A stretch of DNA of 32,529 nt from Acidobacteriota bacterium (GTDB taxonomy: Bacteria > Acidobacteriota > Terriglobia > Bryobacterales > Bryobacteraceae): the NCBI GenBank assembly GCA_003223115.1, contig QHXW01000353.1, forward strand, positions 1 to 32,529, in the 5' to 3' direction. The notes beneath the pieces are model-generated. The model had not been told where the DNA came from. It saw only the letters and a list, made by a program, of their open reading frames with translations, and ran no database searches. A program made the translations under genes and the position numbers. Of the stretch, positions 1 through 11,755 are shown one piece after another. How positions within the stretch are numbered: the first letter of the stretch is position 1; each line of letters begins with the position of its first letter.

Positions 1-2
1 CC

Positions 3-188
3 CTCCGAAGCTACTTTCATTACTACGGCAAATCGCGCACGCATTTGGCCTTGGCCAAAGATGCGCCGGAGCCGAGAGCCGTCCACAAACCGGAGAACGG
101 TTTTATTGTGGAAATTCCTGAGGTGATGAACATCGCGCCCACCTCTCAGCCCTCGACGTTTCAGGCTGCGCGCCGTTCATACCGGTGA
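3..188 (+). pseudogene. 3' remnant of integrase-core (IS481-like) transposase
   Basis: The frame is open from the window edge to TGA at 186-188. It reads like the C-terminal end of an integrase-core transposase: SYFHYYGKSRTHLALAKDAP followed by a PxPRxVxxP-like linker and the segment FIVEIPEV. In this family the tail normally continues into a GGLHHRYxRRAA-like ending; here the sequence after EIPEV is unrelated, so the last ~15 residues have been replaced. The DDE catalytic residues would lie to the left of the window and cannot be judged. The family assignment is from memory of the tail motif. The neighbouring sequence holds another member of the same family, so this is an insertion-sequence scrap rather than a host gene. 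Confidence 0.55.
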
Positions 189-205
189 TGGAGGTCGAAA
201 ACTCC
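161..205 (-). pseudogene. short convergent integrase C-terminal tail
   Basis: Read on the minus strand, these 15 codons give GVFDLHHRYERRAA and a stop. This is the typical last stretch of the same integrase family whose plus-strand tail is lost at about 140. It is preceded by a stop codon, so only the tail survives. Two integrase ends thus meet tail to tail, which suggests an inversion or nested insertions. The piece is very short, so it could be a chance match, although LHHRYERRAA followed directly by a stop is characteristic. Confidence 0.35.
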
Positions 206-298
206 TCAGAAAAGGCGGTCGAGGCCGTTCAGTGAAGGTCGCGGTCGTTTCCGTTTGAGCACGGCGACCTGCTGCCGCGCTGGTCGGATGTTCTGGTC

Positions 299-1086
299 AT
301 GGTGAAACCGGAGACGGTGGTCGGATGGCATCGGGCGGGCTTTCGCCTGTACTGGCGCTGGCGATCTAGACCGCACGGCGGCCGACCGAAGATCAGCGAA
401 GAGATCCGCGCACTCATCCGTCGGATGGCGGAAGAGAATTCAGAGTGGGGCGCACCCAAGATCCATGGAGAGCTTTTGAAGCTCGGCTTCGAGGTCTCCG
501 AACGCACGGTCGCCAGATACCTCCGACGCGTGCGGCCGCGCCGCATCGATCCAGCCAAACGCTGGCTCTCCTTCCTGGCCAATCATCGCGAGGGGGTCGT
601 CGCCTTCGACTTCTTGACCGTGCCCACGCTGACCTTCCGCCTCCTCTATTGCTTCTTCGTGATCGAGCATGAGCGTCGCAGAATCCTGCACTTCAACGTC
701 ACTCGTCATCCGACCGCCGAGTGGGTTGTGCAACAATTGCGTGAGGCGTTTCCCGAGGCTGCTCCGTATCGTTATGCCATCCTGGACCACGACTCGAAAT
801 TCGATGCCGATGTGATCGCCTTCCTGAAGGCAACCGGTTTGGAGCCGAAGCGCACGAGTGTTCAGGCACCTTGGCAAATGGGATCGCAGAGCGCTGGGTG
901 GGAAGCTGCCGCCGCGAGATGCTCGACCATATCATCGCTCTGAACGAACGACATTTGCGGTGGCTCATTCTCGATTACGTGAACTACCACCACGAGGATC
1001 GGATTCACGATTCCCTGGATAAGGACACCCCGAACCGACGGCTCGGCGGCCTTCATCATTGGTACAGCTGGCGCGAAGCTGCGTAG
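299..1086 (+). pseudogene. integrase-core transposase (IS481-like), frameshifted
   Basis: The first frame from 299 holds a helix-turn-helix part (GRPKISEEIRALIRRMAEEN, GAPKIHGELLKLGF) and then the integrase core. The first two acidic residues of the DDE triad lie in VAFDFLTV and ILDHDSKFD. At about 875 the protein QAPWQ continues only in another frame as NGIAERWVGSCRREMLDHI, which carries the catalytic Glu, and ends with LGGLHHWYSWREAA at 1086. One missing A in the run CAAATGGG explains the shift. The usual ~60 N-terminal residues are also absent: an in-frame TGA lies at 233-235 with no ATG before 299. The element therefore looks dead, although an A-run shift could in principle be a programmed frameshift or a base-calling error. 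No clear terminal inverted repeats were found around it. Confidence 0.7.
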
Positions 1087-1744
1087 GGAGCTCGAGTCTG
1101 CAGACTCGATGCTGTTCTTTGCGGTCTGGCGCGGAGCGACACATGAATGTTCCATGGGCCAGCGGATCTCTCATGGGCAAGAAGGCACCGACTGGCTGTC
1201 TCGCCCGGAGAGCCGTGTTATTACGAATCATCGTCGCCACAGTCTTCGCAATATCAGCAGCTTTGCAGTCTCGAATCCCTCGGATACATTCGGTATTGTT
1301 CGTATCCCGAGGAATTCTGGGTGATACTTCCTGCTGGAAAACAGTTTCTCTCAACACTTATCCAGCGTCGGTTGCGGGATGAATTGCGTTTTTCTGCAGC
1401 CGAGGCCGAACAGAACCACGAATCAGCGGACTAAATTGAGATCCGCCAGGTCTTCAAGCTGCCCAGCGGCTGGCAGATGGTTTGCTTTGCACACGACCCG
1501 GAGAGCTTGAGCGGTCGGCCTTTTGAGGCCGATTGCGTTGGACCGAAGAGTTGAACGCACACGTGCGCTCTGGGCACCAGAACGAATCTGCTGCCTTCTG
1601 TGATCAGCGACCGCGGCTCCACGCATTAGTGAGGTCCAAACCTCGGCTACTTCGGAAAAATAAACCATCCGCTGGCTTCAACTCAATCACCGCGCAGGAG
1701 ATCTTCTGGCCGCCTACTTCGATCTCCTGGCGGCAGCGCTCGAT
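1087..1744. other. no recognisable gene
   Basis: This 658 bp stretch between the integrase remnant and the methyltransferase remnant has only short, mutually overlapping open frames with no motif I can name. It is probably decayed mobile or phage DNA, judged only from its neighbours. Confidence 0.4.
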
Positions 1745-2233
1745 TCATGCGGCCGCTCCTACCCGCTCCTGTTCCAGTTCGTTGAACGGGCGTCCGTCTT
1801 CCAAGACGGCCTGCTTGCCTGTGAACTCCTGCCAGCGGCGCACGATCACGTCGGCATACTTCGGGTCAATCTCCATAAGCCGGGCTTTCCGTCCGCGCCG
1901 TTCACAGGCGATGAGTGTTGAGCCGGAGCCGCCGAACAGGTCGACCACGAGGTCGCCCGACTTACTGCTGTTCAGTAGGGCGCGCTCAACCAGCTCAACG
2001 GGTTTGGCCGTCGGGTGCATCCGGTTTGCGGCTGGCTTCTTCTCTTGCCACAGCGTTGACTGCGACTCGTCGCCGTACCAGGCGTCCTTCTGACCCGCAG
2101 CGTGGGCATAGAAGATCGGTTCGTGCTGGAACTTGTAGCGGCCGAAGCCCCAAGCGAATGTGTTCTTGGCCCATATGATCTGGCACCGCACCTCGAACCC
2201 CGCGGTCTCGAGTGCATTCTGAAACTCGCGCAC
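1745..2233 (-). pseudogene. 5'-truncated DNA adenine/cytosine-N4 methyltransferase
   Basis: The product resembles the C-terminal half of phage-type N6-adenine/N4-cytosine methyltransferases. IIWAKNTFAWGFGRYKFQHE and EPIFYAHAAGQKDAW form the middle segment. HPTAKPVELVERAL is followed by motif I, DLFGGSGSTLIACERRG, and the end is MEIDPKYADVIVRRWQEFTG. In this class motif IV (DPPY/NPPY) precedes the FxGxG motif. It is missing here, because the frame begins at a GTG at 2233 right after a TGA and the upstream DNA belongs to the propeller gene on the other strand. About half of the usual ~400 residues is lost, including the catalytic motif, so it should be inactive. It is probably a prophage or mobile-element remnant. 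The call is from motifs only. Confidence 0.75.
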
Positions 2234-3876
2234 TCATTGCCATATGCGTGAGCTTGTTCTTCCTTTCCCGAGGGCGGCCGCATCGAACACCCACCTTTAC
2301 ACGCTTGACGATGCAACGCGGCACCATCCAGACCGCCCGGTTCGCCCCGGACGGCACGATCGTTTACGCAGCCGGTTGGGAAGGACGGCCCGCGGAATTG
2401 TATACCACACGGCCTGAAGGTAGCCTATCCCGTGCGCTTGGCATCGCGCAGGCACAGATTTTGGCGATCTCATCGGCAGGCGAGATGGCCATTCAGCGCG
2501 AGACGCGCGGTGTCGGCATCTTTTTTGGCACTCTGGCCCGGGCGTCGCACGCCGGCGGAGTACCACGCGATCTCCTCCAGAACGTCATCGCCGCCGATTG
2601 GTCGCCCGACGGCAAAAACCTCGCGGTGGTGCGCTGGCGCGTGGAAGGACAGACCCTGGTGGAATATCCGATCGGCACACCCATTTACCGGACCTCGACC
2701 AACCTGATAAGCCGCATCCGCGTCTCGCCTGATGGCGATACCGTGGCCTTCATCGAACACCGGGGAAATCAGAGTGATTACGCCGGCTCCATCATTACCA
2801 TTGATCGCAACGGCAAGAAGCATGCGCTGGTTGCGAATTGGAGCCAGATCACGGAACTGGCCTGGCGGAATGCGAAAGAACTCTGGTTTGGTGGCGCGCC
2901 GGCTGGCGCTGCGACGGCCATTTACTCCATCGCGGGAGGCGGACCGCCGCGCGTCGTAATGACCATCCCCGGAGTGGCTCTCCTTCAGGATATCGATCGT
3001 CAAGGACGGCTGCTGTTCGTACGGGATGCCACGCGCGGTGGCGTGATCGCGGCGGTTCCCGAACAACCGGGGGAGCGAGAATTGGGTTGGTTCGATGCAT
3101 CATCGGTGCGGGCGTTATCCGAAAATCACCAGACGATTCTGTTCGATGAATACGGCGAGTTCAACGGCACCTCGGGTGTCTATGTCCGCGGTGTCTATGT
3201 GCGCGGTGTCGATGGGGCTGCCGCAGTGCGCCTGAGTGATGGCGTTGGCATGGCTCTTTCGCCGGACGGGAAATGGGCGCTCACCGACTCCATGTCCGTG
3301 CCCGAGCGCCTCGTCGTCGTTCCCACCGGCGCAGGCGCCCCGCGCACGTTGCCGGCCGGTGGAATTGACCGCTATTCCTTTCGCACCCAGTCGCGATGGC
3401 TAAAGTCCAACGAGGTGCTGTTTGTCGGCGCGCAACCGGGCAAGCGGTTCCGGGTCTGGCTGCAAAAGGTGCCCGATGGCGAGCCCCGCGCTATCACGCC
3501 GGAAGGACGAACGGGAACGGCGATGTCTCCCGACCAAAGCCGGGTTGTGGTACGCGATCGGGAAGGCAAGCTGTGGCCCTATCCCTTGCCCGGCGGTGAT
3601 CCCCAAGCCGCCGGTACGGCCCAGCAGGACGACAAGCCCGTCGGTTGGAGCAACGACGGCGAATGGCTCTACCTGTATGACTTTCCGTCATTGCCGGCCA
3701 AGGTATACCGGCAGCATATCCGCACCGGCCAGCGGGAGCTCTGGAAGCAGTTCATGCCCGCCGATCCCGCAGGCGTCGCTGAGATTCAGGATCTGATCCT
3801 TTCTACAGACGGCCGGGCGTACGCTTACACTTACGTTCGAATGTTATCGGATCTCTTCCTCGCCGCCAATTTCTGA
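2212..3876 (+). CDS. TolB/WD40-like beta-propeller protein (truncated kinase sensor half?)
   Basis: The frame gives 554 residues with repeated propeller blades marked by SPDG-like turns (WSPDGKNLAVVRW, VSPDGDTVAFIEH, LSPDGKWALTD, WSNDGEWLYLYD). From about residue 29 (PTFTRLT) it resembles the extracytoplasmic half of acidobacterial Ser/Thr protein kinases, which carry a kinase domain, one membrane helix and such a propeller. No kinase motifs are present, and the first ~25 codons overlap the antisense strand of the methyltransferase remnant, so the front was probably lost at a junction between 2234 and 2290. Internal starts exist at ATG 2311 and upstream; no good ribosome site decides between them. 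It lacks a convincing export signal, so it may be non-functional. It ends LSDLFLAANF, typical of the family's end. Partner and substrate are unknown. Confidence 0.6.
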   Translation: MHSETRALIAICVSLFFLSRGRPHRTPTFTRLTMQRGTIQTARFAPDGTIVYAAGWEGRPAELYTTRPEGSLSRALGIAQAQILAISSAGEMAIQRETRGVGIFFGTLARASHAGGVPRDLLQNVIAADWSPDGKNLAVVRWRVEGQTLVEYPIGTPIYRTSTNLISRIRVSPDGDTVAFIEHRGNQSDYAGSIITIDRNGKKHALVANWSQITELAWRNAKELWFGGAPAGAATAIYSIAGGGPPRVVMTIPGVALLQDIDRQGRLLFVRDATRGGVIAAVPEQPGERELGWFDASSVRALSENHQTILFDEYGEFNGTSGVYVRGVYVRGVDGAAAVRLSDGVGMALSPDGKWALTDSMSVPERLVVVPTGAGAPRTLPAGGIDRYSFRTQSRWLKSNEVLFVGAQPGKRFRVWLQKVPDGEPRAITPEGRTGTAMSPDQSRVVVRDREGKLWPYPLPGGDPQAAGTAQQDDKPVGWSNDGEWLYLYDFPSLPAKVYRQHIRTGQRELWKQFMPADPAGVAEIQDLILSTDGRAYAYTYVRMLSDLFLAANF

Positions 3877-4086
3877 GTCTCATTCAGGAGAAGTGTTGCA
3901 AGCGGAAGGAAACGTGTCTCCTGGGCGTCGACCTTCTCGAGCGCTCACTGGCGGAGTCGCCATCAATATCCAGGCAGTAAGGTTCTTTCAGTCCGCAACT
4001 TGCAACCAAATTCCGGTAGCAACCACTATGTTGAACTTGGTAGCAACCTCCAGCCCCCTTATTAAGAACAAGGTCGAAGAAGAACC
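3877..4086. other. no recognisable gene
   Basis: This is non-coding or decayed DNA between the propeller gene and the permease remnant. A short direct repeat, GGTAGCAACC, occurs at about 4016 and 4040. I see nothing else here. Confidence 0.4.
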
Positions 4087-4281
4087 AAGAACGATCAACT
4101 TTACGGCATGAGTCCATACAATCCCGCAGTGACGCTGGCAGCCGTTTTGGCGCTCGGGTTGTCAGCGTTGGGCGCATCCTTAGTCCCAGCCTTTCGAGCT
4201 AGTTTGACCTCGCCGTTAAGCGTCGACCGTGGTTGCATGACGGATCAACCATTCCCATATTCGGTCGCTCGATTGAGGTAG
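4087..4281 (+). pseudogene. C-terminal remnant of MacB/FtsX-like ABC permease (ADOP type)
   Basis: The short frame reads NDQLYGMSPYNPAVTLAAVL, then a hydrophobic helix and SLVPAFRASLTSPLSVDR. This is the ending of duplicated orphan permeases common in Acidobacteria: QLYGVSP, a last transmembrane helix, then a P-A-R/F-R-A basic stretch and a short cytosolic tail. Only the last periplasmic turn and last helix survive. An in-frame stop lies at 4063-4065, and the ~800 upstream residues are missing. It cannot function as a transporter. The ending after SVDR is also unlike the usual short MxALR tail. The call rests on recognition of the motif. Confidence 0.55.
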
Positions 4282-4816
4282 GTCCCGCCCTATGCCGAGG
4301 TGTTTAGCTTCCTGACCAGTGGGCGGGTCGTCGGCAGCCTGGGAACCGTCGCGCAGCTAGGTAGGATTGTGCCAACAACAGTGACACAACTGTAGGATTG
4401 TCGGGGGGCGACTGGCCAACCGATAAAGTTGAGACTAATGAAATTAATGGGTTAGTTGGCAATTGTCGTATTGTCAGGTCTGGACAAGCAACACATGTCA
4501 CCGCGGCGCGACCGGTTGCTGTCTTAAGAAGGTGGGCAACTTTTTGTGCAGTCAGGGTCCCACCAATATAAGAGGCGGTCGGGGCATCGTCCATATAAGA
4601 GAACATTGTGTATTCTTCTCCCACGAGCGAACACACAAAAGGATGTTGCCGATCATGCCCATGACTGGCATCATCATGCAAGTAAGAAGTTAACTGCGGG
4701 CATCGATCAATACCCACATCTCCCAATGCCCATGGGAGCAGGAGACTTTGGACTCCAAATTGGACGCCAAACGAGCAGTTGAGGAAGGTCGGTTAACTGT
4801 AAGTCTTTGAGGATTT
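4282..4816. other. no recognisable gene
   Basis: This stretch of about 535 bp has only weak, overlapping open frames and no codon pattern or motif I can identify. It separates the left scrap zone from the ATP synthase and tRNA cluster. Confidence 0.4.
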
Positions 4817-4894
4817 TGGTCGGGCCGCCGGGATTTGAACCCGGGACCTCTTGCACCCCAAGCAAGCGCGCTAGCCAGGCTGCGCCACGGCCCG
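4817..4894 (-). tRNA. tRNA-Pro(GGG): tRNA-Pro (anticodon GGG)
   Basis: On the minus strand the 7 bp acceptor stem CGGGCCG pairs fully with CGGCCCG. The D arm reads GGCGCAGCCTGGCTAGC-like. The anticodon stem CTTGC/GCAAG encloses the loop TTGGGGT, giving anticodon GGG (proline). The T arm carries GGTTCAAATCC. The discriminator A is followed by an encoded CCA (4817-4819). All arms are intact, so it should be functional. Confidence 0.95.
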
Positions 4895-4961
4895 AATCTT
4901 TCTATTGTACCTTGCTGCTCTGCTAACTAACGCCGAGATTTCCGACTCACCGCTTTTTTTT

Positions 4962-4994
4962 AAAAAATTCACCTCTAGCTAAGCTAGCTAGGTG
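4962..4994 (-). terminator. intrinsic terminator after atpC
   Basis: Reading the minus strand, a hairpin with arms CACCTAGCTA and TAGCT-AG-AGGTG (two-base bulge, three-base loop) lies 10 bp past the atpC stop. It is followed by AATTTTTT. This fits a rho-independent terminator for the ATP synthase operon. The downstream tRNA would then need its own promoter or read-through. Confidence 0.6.
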
Positions 4995-5004
4995 CCCGCG
5001 AAGC

Positions 5005-5409
5005 TTAGCGTTTCGCCGCGGTTTCCAGTCGCGCCTGCGCTCTTTGCATTTCAGCCAGCGCTGACGCCGGGTCAAGGTCCACGTGCGCCTCTTCGATGAC
5101 TTTCTGTGCGCGCTGGAGCGCCGCTTGCGCGCGCGGCACGTCAATCTCTTCTGCTCGCTCACCCAGGTCGGCCAAGACCCGCACCTGATCGGGCAGCACC
5201 TCGACGAACCCGCCGTGAATCGCAAGATAGCGCGTACTGCCCCCTGTTACGTAACTCAGCACCCCGTTCTGGAGTTCTGCCACCAGCGGCGCGTGTCCCG
5301 GCAACACACCAATGTAACCATCGCGCGCCGGAATTTGAGCTTCGGTCACCCGCTCCTGAACGATCAGGCGCTCCGGCGTTGCCACTTCGAACTCGAATGC
5401 GTCCGCCAT
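5005..5409 (-). CDS. atpC: F1F0 ATP synthase epsilon subunit
   Basis: The product is 134 residues, the usual length. The N-terminal beta-sandwich shows GYIGVLPGHAPLVAEL and the conserved LAIHGGFVEVLPDQVRVLAD segment. The C-terminal part is a charged helical hairpin rich in Ala, Glu and Arg. Epsilon belongs to the central stalk of F1, links gamma to the c-ring, and can inhibit ATP hydrolysis through its C-terminal helices. It is the last gene of the cluster, 6 bp after atpD, and is followed by the proposed terminator. No unusual feature is seen. Confidence 0.95.
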   Translation of the reverse strand: MADAFEFEVATPERLIVQERVTEAQIPARDGYIGVLPGHAPLVAELQNGVLSYVTGGSTRYLAIHGGFVEVLPDQVRVLADLGERAEEIDVPRAQAALQRAQKVIEEAHVDLDPASALAEMQRAQARLETAAKR

Positions 5410-5415
5410 CTGATG

Positions 5416-6936
<1,521 letters not shown>

Positions 6937-6949
6937 CTACTCGAGCGCC

Positions 6950-9350
<2,401 letters not shown>

Positions 9351-9362
9351 TCAAAAATTCTT

Positions 9363-9528
9363 ACTCCTGATCTGTGACTTCCAGTCAAGCCGTTTATTTC
9401 CAACATCGGCTGTCTCCCCAAAAACTGCGGCGCGGGAAGCCGGCAGTTGGCTGCGGTCGAAGTCACAGGCTGTTCATTCAATCCGGCACCGCCGGAGGCA
9501 TGGCTGACTCCTGTCTCCCGACTTCTGC
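9363..9528. repeat. dispersed ~165 bp repeat, copy A (inside atp operon)
   Basis: This sequence recurs, inverted, at 25812-25982 with near identity over about 150 bp. Shared blocks include TGTGACTTCCAGTCAAGCCG, CATCGGCTGTCTCCCCAAAA and GGCACCGCCGGAGGCATGGC. It contains an internal imperfect hairpin from AACTGC (9423-9428) to GCAGTT (9443-9448) with GGC/GCC inside, which resembles REP-type elements. It fills nearly the whole space between atpH and atpA. No protein is encoded; the open frames across it are accidental. Confidence 0.85.
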
Positions 9529-9530
9529 AT

Positions 9531-10079
9531 TTATTCCCCCGCCAGCCTGCGGCTGATCGTTTGCAGTTGTCCTCGTACGGAGCCGTCATATACGGTCGAT
9601 CCGATGCGCGCCACAACGCCGCCGATCAGCTCCGGGGCAACCGTAAAACGCGCGCGCACCTCCTTGCCGGTCAGGCGCGCCAATTCTTCCGATAGCTGCG
9701 ACTGCTGTTTCTGATCCAGTTCTTGCGCTGAGAGAAGTTCGGCGCGCAGAAATCCCAGACGCTCGTCCAATCCGATTTCGAAGGCCTCGATCATTTCCGA
9801 AAGCGCGGCCGCGCGCCGGTGGTCAGTCAGTACCAATAGAAAATTCCGCGTGATCCGGCTCAGATCCAGTTTCTCAGCAATGCGTCCCACTACCGCTAGT
9901 TTTCGAGCAGGCGCGACGGCCGGTGACGCCAGCGCATTGCGCAGCTCCGGCGATTCGGAGATCAACGCATTAAAACTGCGTAGTTCACGGATCGCCTGCG
10001 CCGCATCCATTCCCGATGGTCCGGTGACCACGTCAGCCAGAGCACTCGCGTAGCGTGAAACGATAGCCTGAGAAATCAT
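9531..10079 (-). CDS. atpH: F1F0 ATP synthase delta subunit
   Basis: The product has 182 residues. RYASALADV near the start and the C-terminal pattern RFTVAPELIGGVVARIGSTV with DGSVRGQLQTISRRL are the hallmarks of the delta (OSCP) family. Delta tethers the top of F1 to the peripheral stalk made by b and b'. It lies 6 bp after atpF, so the two are co-translated. The following gene atpA is displaced by the repeat copy. No defect is seen. Confidence 0.94.
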   Translation of the reverse strand: MISQAIVSRYASALADVVTGPSGMDAAQAIRELRSFNALISESPELRNALASPAVAPARKLAVVGRIAEKLDLSRITRNFLLVLTDHRRAAALSEMIEAFEIGLDERLGFLRAELLSAQELDQKQQSQLSEELARLTGKEVRARFTVAPELIGGVVARIGSTVYDGSVRGQLQTISRRLAGE

Positions 10080-10085
10080 TGAGGT

Positions 10086-10781
10086 CTATTTGTTGGGATG
10101 CGGTGGCGCGGCGGGAAGCTCCAGATTCCGGGCGAAATTCTCCACCAACGCGGCCTGCACGTCCGGCGACATCTTTTGTCTGATCTTCTGTTCCGCCAGA
10201 TCCACGGCCAGTTTTGCGGCATAACGTTTCAGCTCCATGCGGGCGGCCTTGGAGGCGGAATCGATTTCATGCGTCGCATGTTCCTGAATACGCGCCATGT
10301 CTGCGGAGGATTGCCGGCTAATGCGCTCCGCCTCCGCGGCCTGCTCTTTGCGGGCGCTTGTGCGCAGCCCTTGAATACCCGCGTCGAGCCCAGCCAGCAT
10401 GCGGTCCACCTCCGCCGCCCTGGCTTCGGCATTACGGCGGATTTCATCGGCTTCGAGAATGCCCCGGCGGATAGCCTGCGTGCGGGAGGCAAAGTACGGG
10501 CCGCCCTTCTTCACCATCAGGTATCCAAGAATTCCGGCCAACAGCGCGAAATTGATCCACGCCCATAGCGGCGACGCGCCTTCGCCTTCTTCGCTCTTGG
10601 TAGCCGGAGACTGCTCTCCCTGCGCTGCTTCTGTTGCCGCCGTCGACGCCGCGGCCTGTTCCGACGAGGGTGTCGACGCCGCGGGTTGAGAGGCCGCAGG
10701 CTGAGAGTGCCCCTGGCTGTGCGCCGGTATGGCTGCAAGCAACCAACAAGCAGCCACCGCGGTGATCCACGCCAGTTTCAT
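10086..10781 (-). CDS. atpF: F0 subunit b with signal-like N-terminus and long linker
   Basis: The product has 231 residues, longer than the usual ~160. Residues 1-22 look like a signal peptide (MKLAWITAVAACWLLAAIPA, then HSQ). Residues ~23-70 are a low-complexity Ala/Ser/Glu/Pro/Gln linker. The true b-type membrane helix follows at ~72-92 (LWAWINFALLAGILGYLMVK), and then a long charged coiled coil with the typical end (AVDLAEQKIRQKMSPD). Subunit b forms the peripheral stalk joining F0 to delta. The gene overlaps the end of atpF' by 4 bp and precedes atpH. Whether the front is cleaved, anchors the protein as a second helix, or leaves a periplasmic tail cannot be told from sequence. Confidence 0.9.
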   Translation of the reverse strand: MKLAWITAVAACWLLAAIPAHSQGHSQPAASQPAASTPSSEQAAASTAATEAAQGEQSPATKSEEGEGASPLWAWINFALLAGILGYLMVKKGGPYFASRTQAIRRGILEADEIRRNAEARAAEVDRMLAGLDAGIQGLRTSARKEQAAEAERISRQSSADMARIQEHATHEIDSASKAARMELKRYAAKLAVDLAEQKIRQKMSPDVQAALVENFARNLELPAAPPHPNK

Positions 10782-11227
10782 GCGGTCCTCCGTCTCAAAA
10801 TGGAATCCGCAATCTGGTTGGCCAGCGCTTCGCTCTCGGCCGCCAGCGTCTGCTTGAGCTCCTGCACCTGGGCTGCGAGCTGCGCCTTGCCCTCGGTCAC
10901 CTGGGCTTCGGCCTTGTGCCGCGCCTCTTCGAGCTTCGCCGCGCGTTCCTGCTGCAATTCACGCCTTAGCTGTTCGAGTTCGCGGTAGAGGTCGGCTCGC
11001 GCTGCCCGCATGGCAGCTTCGTATTCTTCGGTTTTGGCCGTGGCATTGGCTAGGCTTTCGTCGGCTAGTTTTCGCGCGCCTTCGGTGGCTTCGTAGCGTT
11101 TGCGCAGCACTTTTTCAAGCGGCCGGAAGAACACACGACCCAAATAGAGGTACAGCACAAAGACCAGGACGAAGGTGGGTATGGCTTTCAGCAGAATCCC
11201 ACCCAGAGCGCGTAATGTTTCGTCCAT
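10778..11227 (-). CDS. atpF': F0 subunit b' (second b-type subunit)
   Basis: I choose the ATG at 11227 (MDETLRALGGILLKAIPTFV), giving about 149 residues. The frame extends to a GTG at 11278, but the added residues look non-conserved. One N-terminal membrane helix (AIPTFVLVFVLYLYLGRVFF) is followed by FRPLEKVLRKRYEATEGARK and a long charged coiled coil. Together with atpF it would make a b/b' heterodimeric peripheral stalk. It is the first gene of this half-operon; the a and c subunits (atpB, atpE) are not in the window, so the ATP synthase genes are split into at least two loci. Confidence 0.88.
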   Translation of the reverse strand: MDETLRALGGILLKAIPTFVLVFVLYLYLGRVFFRPLEKVLRKRYEATEGARKLADESLANATAKTEEYEAAMRAARADLYRELEQLRRELQQERAAKLEEARHKAEAQVTEGKAQLAAQVQELKQTLAAESEALANQIADSILRRRTA

Positions 11228-11289
11228 AGAAATGTAAGGAGAAGCCGCGAAATACGTTTGAACAAAACAAGTTAGCACATAGGCGCGAG

Positions 11290-11432
11290 GCCGTCAACCA
11301 AAGCTCGGGCGGGGTCCGGGGTAAGCGGGGTAAGCGGTGCTGTGGAAACTCCCGGCCCTCGGGCAAAGCGTCCACCAGGGCGGAGAAGCCCAATACTTTA
11401 TCGAGATCAGCCTCCAAACGGTGTCTGGACAT
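11290..11432 (-). pseudogene. possible N-terminal scrap of a transposase
   Basis: An open frame starting at 11432 reads MSRHRLEADLDKVLGFSALV, then DALPEGREFPQ. This resembles the first residues of some transposases found next to DUF6788 genes, but the match is from memory and weak. After about 30 residues the sequence becomes low-complexity (repeated GGGGTAAGC-like units on the plus strand). It lies directly after the DUF6788 remnant on the same strand, which supports a shared mobile element. It could also be chance. Confidence 0.3.
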
Positions 11433-11445
11433 CCGGCTAGCGAGG

Positions 11446-11755
11446 CTAGCGGGTTTGCTCTTCTTCGAGAAACCGCTTCAGGTTAAGACGGCAGATGGTC
11501 GCGGCGGCGGAGTCAAAACGCCGGCGCATCTCAATTTTCTCTCGTACCTTCTCCGCCAACGCGGCCGGAATATGGAGAGTTTTCGGCTGGCCATCGACCC
11601 GTACGGAAATCTGAAATTGGGAATGCAGGTTCTTGCCGTCGGCGCAATGAAGGTGAGCTGTCCACAGGCGCGTTTACGTTCCAAATGAGCCGGGCAGCAT
11701 TTCGCGGAGAGACCCGAGACCAGAAGGAGTTTGGCGCGGAGCTCCAGGTCGGGAT
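11446..11755 (-). pseudogene. DUF6788-like remnant
   Basis: The minus strand gives SLREMLPGSFGT, a TAA at about 11680, then TRLWTAHLHCADGKNLHSQF, VRVDGQPKTLHIPAALAEKV, EKIEMRRRFDSAAATICRLN and LKRFLEEEQTR before a TAG at 11446-11448. This resembles small DUF6788-type proteins (LPGSL, a Cys-containing loop, a KxRxxYIP-like strand, a C-terminal helix) often found beside transposases. The internal stop and an apparent frameshift near 11715 break the gene. No function is known for the family. It has no link to the divergent atp and kgd genes. Confidence 0.5.

Noticed and set aside
1435-1554. Short plus-strand stretch EIRQVFKLPSGWQMVCFAHD resembling phage terminase sequence
   Set aside because: Only 39 codons between stops, and the resemblance is too vague to support a call.
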